A DNA stretch of 12,399 bases from Thoreauomyces humboldtii (lineage: Eukaryota > Chytridiomycota > Chytridiomycetes > Spizellomycetales > Powellomycetaceae), in NCBI GenBank assembly GCA_027596035.1, contig JADGJA010000693.1, positions 1 through 12,399 of the forward strand. The letters run 5' to 3'. The notes under the pieces were generated by a model that saw only the letters and a list, made by a program, of their open reading frames with translations, had not been told where the DNA came from and ran no database searches. The position numbers and the translations under genes are program-made. Every line of letters starts with the position of its first letter. Within the stretch, counting starts at the first letter, position 1. Positions 6,834 through 12,399 of this stretch are shown piece after piece.

Positions 6834-8474
6834 ATGCCATTGCCCCGTAGCCCCATGCGGACCCGGTCCACTCAGAACTCTGCGCCTACGGAGGCTGCAG
6901 AAGGGGTTTCTCCCGAAGAGAATGACAGAGGTCGAGCCGCTCGACCTGCAAACGGCGCCGTTGTCACCGTGGAGTATTTGGAGAAGGCGCTGCTCGAATT
7001 GCAGCGCATTACCGCCGCCATACAGGAACGCATGCTGCTCGAATTGCAGCGACTCGCAGCCGAGTCACAAAGGGAGATGATGGAGAAGATGATCTCCACC
7101 TTTGCTCAGATGCAAATGCAGACGGCCGCCGCTGCAAACTCTCAGGTCTTCCCGGAGGACCGCCCTCGCTCTCAGTCGTCGAACAACTCGTCGCCGACTT
7201 CGTCCTCAATGAACACCGTCTCAAAGGAGCTGCTTAAGCAGGTTCCAAATTTTACGGGCGACATGAGCAGCCCGCAGCTGCTTCTCGAGTTCATTGCAAA
7301 GATGGACGACTTCCTGGAGGTCGCATATCTCCCACCCCTTATGGAATTACGGATGGCGGTCAGCAAGTTCACGTCGACTGCTCACGTCTGGTGGAGGCAG
7401 CAGGAAAGCCAGGGGACCGCTCCCCGAATGTGGAACCTGTTGAAAATAGCCCTCCGTCTCAGATTCACCCCTCCAGCGTTCAGCTCGATGATCCGCGATA
7501 AACTGGACGATCTCTTGCAAACTGCATCTGTCATAGCATACAACAATGCGTTTAACAAGCTTGTAATGCAGGTCCCCGACATGAACAAACGCGAGATCGA
7601 GCATCGGTACCTCAAGGGACTTAAGCGTCCCATCTACTCGGCCATCATCTCGAAGGATCTCACCGACTTGGACGCCATGCAGGAAGCTGCAACTCGTCAA
7701 GAACAGCTTACCTCAGAACGGGGTGCCCGCGCATCCAAACCCGAATCGCGCATCGAAGCTCATATGATGCACGGCGGCCCGGCCGTCAACACAAGCGGGC
7801 AGAAAAGACAGTGGAAGTCTCATCCTAAAAGGGACCACCGTAGTCGTGCAGTTCCGGAGTCTCCCTGTCATCTCTGCGAGCAAACTGACCATTGGATGAA
7901 GGAATGCCCGCAAATGAAGAACGCTCGTGCGCTTCTTAAACAGCAGCAAGGGTCTGCCGAAGCAAACCTCATCTTGGCGACAAACCACAGATCCTCGCAC
8001 TCAATTGCTCTTGACTCATGCGCAACCCATCACATCATTAAAGATGCCATCCTTCTCACCGACCTGCAGCCCATCCCAGCAGTACACATCAGCGTCGCAA
8101 ACGGCGAAAATCTCATTGCTCGACGAAAAGGCACCCTTACTATCAGCAATAACGACACAGACGAAGCCTTGATCTGCGTCGATGTGCTTTACGTACCTGA
8201 AGCAAGCCGCAATCTTGTCTCCACAGCGCCGCTGAACATCGACGGCTATGAAATCACGTTCTCAGCTAAAGGCTCCTCTATCCAAAAAGACGGGCGCGTC
8301 ATTTTGCCGCTCTGTCACAACGGAAACCTGCCCTTCATCGACGGATACGTTGAAACCACGGCTGCTGCGTTCGCCATTGAGGCCAAAGCAAAAGAAAGGA
8401 CCGAAACATCTATAAACTATGGCATCAACGCTTTGGGCACATCGGACAACGCGCGCTTCAAGCTGCGAATCTGA
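6834..8474 (+). CDS. Gag-protease polyprotein of inner element, 546 aa
   Basis: The ATG at 6834 (tcaaacATGcc) is the first long-frame start after the primer site. Residues 47-95 form a Leu/Glu/Gln-rich probable coiled coil containing a duplicated LLELQR, encoded by an 18-bp direct repeat at 6989 and 7034. Residues 135-295 resemble the retrotransposon Gag capsid fold (VPNFTGDMSSPQLLLEFI, WWRQQESQG, LRLRFTPPAF, RYLKGLKRPI). A zinc knuckle CX2CX4HX4C is at 345-358. The protease active site reads LDSCATHH (D394), with Cys where Gly is usual. The homologous region continues to about residue 515. After that the frame runs off into out-of-frame integrase sequence and stops at 8472-8474, so the last 25 or so residues are not genuine. 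In an intact relative Gag and Pol would probably be one frame. Confidence 0.88.
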   Translation: MPLPRSPMRTRSTQNSAPTEAAEGVSPEENDRGRAARPANGAVVTVEYLEKALLELQRITAAIQERMLLELQRLAAESQREMMEKMISTFAQMQMQTAAAANSQVFPEDRPRSQSSNNSSPTSSSMNTVSKELLKQVPNFTGDMSSPQLLLEFIAKMDDFLEVAYLPPLMELRMAVSKFTSTAHVWWRQQESQGTAPRMWNLLKIALRLRFTPPAFSSMIRDKLDDLLQTASVIAYNNAFNKLVMQVPDMNKREIEHRYLKGLKRPIYSAIISKDLTDLDAMQEAATRQEQLTSERGARASKPESRIEAHMMHGGPAVNTSGQKRQWKSHPKRDHRSRAVPESPCHLCEQTDHWMKECPQMKNARALLKQQQGSAEANLILATNHRSSHSIALDSCATHHIIKDAILLTDLQPIPAVHISVANGENLIARRKGTLTISNNDTDEALICVDVLYVPEASRNLVSTAPLNIDGYEITFSAKGSSIQKDGRVILPLCHNGNLPFIDGYVETTAAAFAIEAKAKERTETSINYGINALGTSDNARFKLRI

Positions 8475-10435
8475 CCTACTCTCTCGATCTGCCCACACAC
8501 GTCAAACCGGAACACGCGCTGTGTTCCGGCTGCTCTCTCGGTAAATCCATCCGGCTACCCTTCAATGGGCAAAACCCTCGACCTGCGATCAAACCTCTTG
8601 ATCGCGTACACTCGGACATCCTCGATCTGGGCCCCAGCTTGCTCTCTCTCGCCGGCGCCCGCTACATCCTCTCGTTTATCGACGAATACACACGGTATTC
8701 TGTCATCTACCTCCTCAAGACCAAAGACGAGACCATTGGCCATTGGCACACCTATCGTGCGTACGCTGAGCGTCATCTGGACTCCCAAATCAAGGAGCTA
8801 CGCTGCAATAACGGCGGCGAGTACTATCCCCTCCAGGCTGAGCTGCTTGCCGATGGGATCACACTGAATCCTACTCACCCCTATTCCTCCCAGCAAAACG
8901 GTATTGCTGAGCGGTTTAACCGCACGCTCATGGACCAGGTCCGAGCAATCCTTCACAACAGCCGCGCTCCCTTCAAACTTTGGGGGGAGCTCGCTGCGGC
9001 CGTCAACTATCTGCGTCAACGAACGCCGTCAAATTCTCTTAACGGAGAGACCCCTTACCAACGATGGTTTGGGATTTCCGCTGATGTATTGAACCTTCGT
9101 GCTCTATGGAGCGAGGCCTACATGCATCAACCAGTGCGCCGTCGTCCCTTTAACGAAACATATGCGCCCGTCGTCAAGTTTAACACCTTGCGGGCGCTCC
9201 TTTCGCTTGCCGCCAAGCTCGATCTACATGTTCATCAGATGGACGTGATTACTGCCTTTCTCAACGGAGATCTCGACGTAGAGATGTGGATGCGACTCCC
9301 ACATGGCGTTGCAGACGACGTCGTCAAACTCCGCAGATCACTTTATGGGCTTAAACAGTCTCCGCGACTGTGGAATAAAGTCCTTGACTCGTTCCTTCAA
9401 GACCTCGGATTCTTTGTATCAGAATACGATACCGCGCTCTACATCAAGCACATGGACAACAAAAAGGTCCTGATTGTCGCCGTCTACGTTGACGACCTTA
9501 CAATTTTTGCCCCAGACTTCGATGACCTTCTTGATCTCAAGTCCGCGCTGGCCAAACGCTTCAAGATGGAAGACATGGGGGAGATCTCCTTTCTCCTTGG
9601 TCTTCAGATCACGCATGATTGCTCGAAACGCCAAATCACCATTGGCCAACAGAAGTACATCAAGGACATGATGGAGAAGTTCAAGCTTAACGGCATGAGA
9701 CTGTCGCACGTCTCAATGGACCCAAATCTGCATCTCACCACCGACGGCACGGCCCTTGACGCTTCTGGAATCAAGGAATATCAGTCAATCATTGGAACGC
9801 TAATGTATCTGATGCTAGGGACGCGTCCCGACCTGGCCTACTCTGTGTCTCGATTATCTCAGTTTCTAGCGGCACCAACAACCGCACATCTGACCGCCGC
9901 AAAGAAGGTGTGCGCCTACGCGCATACCACATTTGATCTTGTACTTGTGTACGGAGACAGAGGGGCGTTGGATTTAGTTGCCTATTCGGATGCCGACTAC
10001 GCGCGCTGTACCGACACGCGCCGTTCAACTTCAGGCTACGTCTTCATGCTCAACGGAGCAGCGATCTCCTGGAAATCGCAACGCCAAAAATCAACGGCCC
10101 TATTAACAGCCGAAGCCGAATATATCGCACTCGCGGAGTGCGCAAAGGAAGCTCAGTGGATACAGGGACTCCTTCTCGAGCTGTCAGCAACAAAACCAAC
10201 AGCTGTCCTCATTTACGAGGATAATCAGGCTGCCATCAAGCTTGCGGCCAACCCGACACACCATCAACGAACGAAACACATTGACGTCCGTCATCACTTT
10301 CTTCGAGACCTCGTCAACGACAACCGGATTCACCTTCAGTACATCGAATCCAAGCTCATGCTTGCTGACGCCTTGACGAAGCCGCTACCTCGACCGTTAC
10401 TCACAGATCTTCGACAATGCATCGGCCTACAATGA
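8381..10435 (+). pseudogene. Integrase-reverse transcriptase-RNase H of inner element, deleted and out of frame with Gag
   Basis: The frame opens after a stop at 8378-8380 and overlaps the Gag-protease frame by 94 bases, one base back. It begins with the integrase zinc finger YKLWHQRFGH and CSGCSLGK. The catalytic triad shows Asp in VHSD and Glu in NGIAERFNR, but the middle Asp is Asn: LRCNNGGEY instead of LRxDNGGEY, codon AAT at 8807-8809. At about 9134-9151 AYMHQPVRRR, near the integrase C-terminal start, joins directly to FNETYAPVVKF, well inside reverse transcriptase. The integrase C-terminus, linker and fingers, roughly 250-300 residues, are therefore missing, in frame. Downstream, MDV, YVDD, LYGLKQSPRLW and the RNase H motifs (SDADYA, AEAEY, EDNQAAIKLA, RTKHIDVRHH) are intact up to TGA at 10433-10435. 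Confidence 0.92.
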
Positions 10436-10463
10436 CGGCGATTCCCTTTTCGCAAGCTGTACC

Positions 10464-10475
10464 AAGCAGGGGGAG
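10464..10475 (+). promoter_or_regulatory. Polypurine tract of inner element
   Basis: AAGCAGGGGGAG directly abuts the 3' LTR start at 10476, the expected position and composition for the plus-strand primer. Confidence 0.85.
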
Positions 10476-10672
10476 TGTTATGCATTGATGGACTTGAGCG
10501 CCCAGCTCGCGTGTATGCTTAGACAGCTTGCACAGCCACCCCTTCCCTGCCTCCATATCTCTTCCCTATTTTTCGCCTAGCGCTAATACAATAATACACA
10601 TCTTCTGTCAATCTACATAGCGTTGAGCAGTTTCCACCACTGAGCACTCCCTCCTCGGATCCACGCGCAATA
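10476..10672 (+). repeat. 3' LTR of inner element, 197 bp
   Basis: It is the partner of 6554-6750 with two substitutions and no gaps. It begins TGTTATG, ends GCGCAATA, and is followed at once by CCGTG, the target duplication. Confidence 0.95.
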
Positions 10673-10677
10673 CCGTG
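10673..10677. repeat. Target-site duplication of inner element, right copy (CCGTG)
   Basis: It matches 6549-6553. Removing 6554-10677 rejoins VPRY to SKFQEDLL in one frame of the outer Gag. Confidence 0.9.
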
Positions 10678-11578
10678 GGACCTCCCCGCCCCAAGCCGCC
10701 CGTGGCTCGGGCACTGGGGGGTATCGTGGAATAGGATGGTGATGACCACCAAATGGGGGTCCACCCTGAGGTGATACGCCAACCTGAGGCGGCCCGTGAG
10801 GGTTAGTATGGGCATTAACCCCGTGATCGCGATCCGCGGCACGGTAATCGTGATCGGAGGAAATTGAGCTAGGTGGTCCAGGATGGCGGTCCGCCAGGTA
10901 CTGATAATCAGAGCTCGGTTGAGAACGACTCTCGTGATATTGCGAGGGTACTGGGGAAATTTGACGCGGGAAGTATTCAGCGCCTGCGCTGTGGTGGGGC
11001 GTAGGTGATCTAGGGTCCGTCATCATTGGGGGTCCCATCAGGACTGGTTGCTCCCGATACCCGGAAGGGAATGCACCCGGGATAATATAGGGAGTCTGAT
11101 GTAAGAAAGCTGACCCAGGGGGAGGTCGCGGGACAAAGTGTCCCGGAGTGTGGAAGGTGAACGGTGATTGCGGTACCGGATCCGGTGCGCGTTGCGGCGG
11201 CGTAGGAATACGTTCTATACGCATGGGCATCGGTGTAGGAATACGTTGTAGTCGCATGGACTCAATCTTTTCGTTCAGGCCCTGAACTAGACGTTCATTA
11301 TGCTCTTGTTGTTGCGCCAAACGTTGGGCAACTTCCTCCCGTTGTGCGTCCGCCTGGGAGGATAAGACCTCGAGGAGTTGGTCTAGAGTGAGTGCCGGGG
11401 AAGCTTCAGGATTTCCCGGGGTCTCCGAACTTGGTGCCTTTCCTTTACCGAGGAGTTTGCCGGCTGGGGGAAGTGCGCCAGTCGCTGGCGCCCCAGATAG
11501 TCTGTTGGATCTGTGCTGAGGTGGGTTCGCGGAAGCCAAAGACGATTCGTTCTTTGGACCCAGGCTGATCGATGTTGC
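10673..11578 (-). pseudogene. Outer Gag, N-terminal part, cut by the inner element
   Basis: The minus-strand frame opens after a stop at 11579-11581 and reads through ATSISLGPKNESSLASANPP, then a Leu/Gln/Glu-rich probable coiled coil (LTLDQLLEVLSSQ to NEKIESM), then a Pro-rich disordered region with many PxP and HxP motifs, ending GGEVPRY at the inner insertion. The frame is collinear with the Gag core at 6553 once the inner element and one target copy are removed. No ATG lies between the upstream stop and the conserved start of the frame. The first in-frame ATG is at 11255-11257, inside the coiled coil. The start codon has probably been lost, or the element uses a non-AUG start or a spliced leader. 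A naive reading of this frame runs on into the inner LTR to 10613; that tail is not real. Confidence 0.85.
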
Positions 11579-11611
11579 TCAGAAGTACTGTATCGAAATG
11601 TAATGCAGTAG

Positions 11612-11632
11612 TCACGTAGGGACAGGGCTCAT
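11612..11632 (-). other. Short upstream ORF in outer primer-binding site
   Basis: As in the inner element, the ATG within the primer site opens a short frame (MSPVPT) ending in TGA at 11612-11614. Both elements share the first four codons because these lie in the tRNA-complementary 14-mer. Confidence 0.35.
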
Positions 11633-11636
11633 AACC
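11623..11636 (-). promoter_or_regulatory. Primer-binding site of outer element, half-tRNA initiator Met type
   Basis: On the minus strand GGTTATGAGCCCTG immediately follows the 5' LTR end CTCACA. It is identical to the inner element's site and complementary to a CAU anticodon arm. Confidence 0.85.
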
Positions 11637-11832
11637 TGTGAGCAGGACGTCGCAGCTGTGGGAACTGATAGACGAATGTATATGTTAGTGAAGCTTACTC
11701 GGCTAAGGGGGAAGACAACCGAGGGGAAAGAAGGCTATCTGAGGAGTGGCTGTGCTCCTGCTATGTGTGTCCGGGTGCGCCGGACACACGCGCAGGTGAG
11801 ACAACGGGTAGGATGACCTATTCCCGCCAACA
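11637..11832 (-). repeat. 5' LTR of outer element, 196 bp
   Basis: It is the partner of 1549-1744. The eight differences are six transitions and two transversions. On the minus strand CTAACATATACATTC lies in its second half and could be a TATA-like core. Confidence 0.95.
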
Positions 11833-11837
11833 CCATC
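11833..11837. repeat. Target-site duplication of outer element, right copy (CCATC)
   Basis: It directly follows the LTR and matches 1544-1548. The sequence beyond it (CTTTC, then ATGAACTG) continues the interrupted tandem repeat. Confidence 0.9.
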
Positions 11838-11870
11838 CTTTCATGAACTGTTGCGCCACGTGACTCATCC

Positions 11871-11962
11871 GAGGTGGCAAAAAGGGCCTCCAACACAAAA
11901 TCAGTACCTGACAATTAAAAATACAATACTGATTTTGTGTCGGTACCACTTTTTGCCACCTC
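11871..11962. repeat. Hairpin repeat 1, 37-bp arms, 18-nt loop
   Basis: Arms 11871-11907 and 11926-11962 are complementary at 31 of 37 positions. The outer stem is GAGGTGGCAAAAAG with CTTTTTGCCACCTC apart from one mismatch. The inner stem is ACACAAAATCAGTA with TACTGATTTTGTGT, perfectly paired. No ORF is present. It is related to hairpin 2. It may be a miniature inverted-repeat element or a structured RNA. Confidence 0.85.
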
Positions 11963-11995
11963 CGTTTATCAACTGCTGCGCCACACGACTAATCC

Positions 11996-12084
11996 GAGGT
12001 GTGCAAAAAACGAGGTCGGCACAAAATCAGGGTCAGGCTGTTAAGGACTAAGTACTGATTTTGTGCCGACCCCCGTTTTTGCAC
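11996..12084. repeat. Hairpin repeat 2, 30-bp arms, 24-nt loop
   Basis: Arms 12001-12030 and 12055-12084 pair at 27 of 30 positions, for example GGCACAAAATCAG with CTGATTTTGTGCC and TGCAAAAA with TTTTTGCA. The GAGGT at 11996 matches the start of hairpin 1. The two hairpins share their core and their upstream head but differ by paired changes. Confidence 0.85.
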
Positions 12085-12399
12085 CTTTGATTCTCCTATG
12101 GATCACGGGAATATGGGCTTCCTCAGCGCTTTTGTCCCTTGTACATTGCCTTATCAACTGCTCGGCCACATCTGGCCTGTGTCAACTTTTCTTGACACAC
12201 ATTTTCTGCCCGCTTGTTTCCTATTGGAAAACTGACGAGCACTTATCCAAAACGCGTCAAAACACCTGTGTCAATGTGTCAACTTTTTTCCCAACTTTGG
12301 CCCATTCTGGAAAAAGCTGAAGCTGTAAGACGCACAGAGTCGAAGATACGTATATTCAGAGGAATGTACTAAGTGACAGGGGGGAATCGGCAGGGGGTC
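12085..12399. other. Right flank, no gene seen; one small hairpin
   Basis: No convincing ORF or RNA gene. A perfect 7-bp stem, GTGTCAA / TTGACAC, with a 6-nt loop lies at 12179-12198. GTGTCAACTTTT occurs there and again near 12276, so the short GTGTCAA motif is locally repeated. Confidence 0.4.

Larger units (their letters stand above)
6554..10672 (+). mobile_element. Inner Ty1/copia LTR retrotransposon, young but internally deleted
   Basis: This 4119-bp element has 197-bp LTRs differing at two positions. They are followed and preceded by a primer site and a polypurine tract, and flanked by CCGTG on both sides. Order is Gag, protease, integrase, reverse transcriptase, RNase H, which is copia order. 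It is inserted in opposite orientation within the gag of the outer element. Its coding region is broken by a one-base frame change between Gag-protease and integrase. It also lacks the integrase C-terminus and the reverse transcriptase fingers, and has Asn for the second integrase Asp. High LTR identity with this many lesions suggests either that the defective copy was mobilised by proteins from another copy, or that the lesions arose soon after insertion. Confidence 0.95.
1549..11832 (-). mobile_element. Outer Ty1/copia LTR retrotransposon, defective, interrupted by a second element
   Basis: On the minus strand the order is 5' LTR (11637-11832), primer-binding site, Gag, protease, integrase, reverse transcriptase, RNase H, polypurine tract, 3' LTR (1549-1744). 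Integrase before reverse transcriptase defines the copia order. The flanks carry a 5-bp duplication. The span is 10284 bp, and about 6160 bp without the inner element and its extra target copy. LTR divergence is 8 of 196 sites, mostly transitions. Unusual content: a chromodomain-like segment between integrase and reverse transcriptase, and a long antisense ORF between pol and the 3' LTR. Lesions are an in-frame TAG in gag, no visible gag AUG, Asn for Asp in the first reverse transcriptase catalytic motif, and the nested insertion. It cannot move by its own proteins. Confidence 0.95.
11843..12170. repeat. Three further repeat heads of the flanking array with different bodies
   Basis: Heads ATGAACTGTTGCGCCAC (11843), ATCAACTGCTGCGCCAC (11968) and ATCAACTGCTCGGCCAC (12153) match the heads of the left-flank units at 1375 and 1464. 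The bodies differ. The first two are followed by GACT(C/A)ATCCGAGGTG and a long hairpin, and the third by other sequence. This is a conserved head with exchangeable tails, not a simple tandem array. Confidence 0.75.

Noticed and set aside
8381..8432. Canonical -1 slippery heptamer at the inner gag/pol break
   Set aside because: I could not find an X XXY YYZ site in the zero frame. The A-rich run fits a one-base loss better, so only a weak possibility is kept.
1549..11832. Classifying the outer element as Ty3/gypsy because of the chromodomain
   Set aside because: Integrase precedes reverse transcriptase, and the GKGY-type integrase end, FVDD reverse transcriptase and RTKHIDVRYH RNase H motifs are all copia type.
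1549..11832. Classical RIP-type mutation of the repeats
   Set aside because: The lesions are mostly G-to-A but few in number, LTR differences include transversions, and long frames survive. This is not heavy repeat-induced mutation.
12063..12320. Hydrophobic 85-codon plus-strand ORF in the right flank
   Set aside because: It has no true ATG at its start (GTG within a hairpin arm), overlaps the hairpin repeat, and has no recognisable pattern.
1..12399. CRISPR array, bacterial operon, tRNA or rRNA genes
   Set aside because: There are no regularly spaced identical repeats with unique spacers, no operon structure, and no cloverleaf or rRNA sequence was recognised. The tRNA-like 14-mers are primer-binding sites.

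Overview
The window is repeat-rich eukaryotic DNA, most likely from a filamentous fungus and probably a basidiomycete. The evidence is a short 78-nt intron with GTGAGT and CTAG borders in a decayed gene, moderate GC content, no bacterial-style gene packing, and two Ty1/copia LTR retrotransposons. The species cannot be named from the sequence, and I see no intact host gene.

Layout. Positions 1-1548 are flanking DNA: a 45-codon plus-strand ORF (239-376), a decayed minus-strand gene with one intron (354-976), a near-perfect 21-bp palindrome (964-1007), a 12-bp minisatellite (1015-1207), a 13-bp minisatellite (1208-1267), and two tandem units of about 89 bp (1375-1548). Positions 1549-11832 are an outer copia element on the minus strand. 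It has 196-bp LTRs at both ends, a 5-bp target duplication (CCATC), a half-tRNA primer site and a polypurine tract. Nested inside its gag, at 6554-10672, is a second copia element on the plus strand. That element has 197-bp LTRs and its own 5-bp duplication (CCGTG). From 11833 to the end the flanking repeat array resumes, with two covarying hairpins and no gene.

History. The outer LTRs differ at 8 of 196 positions and the inner LTRs at 2 of 197, so the order read from the nesting (outer first, inner later) agrees with LTR age. Removing the inner element plus one target copy brings the outer gag back into one continuous reading frame with pol. Removing the outer element restores an approximately 90-bp repeat unit. 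Both elements are defective. The outer has an in-frame TAG in gag, no visible gag AUG, and Asn in place of the first catalytic Asp of reverse transcriptase. The inner has a gag/pol frame break, Asn in place of the second integrase Asp, and an in-frame deletion spanning the integrase C-terminus and the reverse transcriptase fingers.

Points most worth following up. (1) The outer element has a chromodomain-like module between integrase and reverse transcriptase, which is unexpected for a copia element. (2) The outer element carries a long antisense ORF between pol and the 3' LTR, encoding an RGG-rich, then acidic and basic protein. (3) Two related hairpins in the right flank show paired, compensating base changes.
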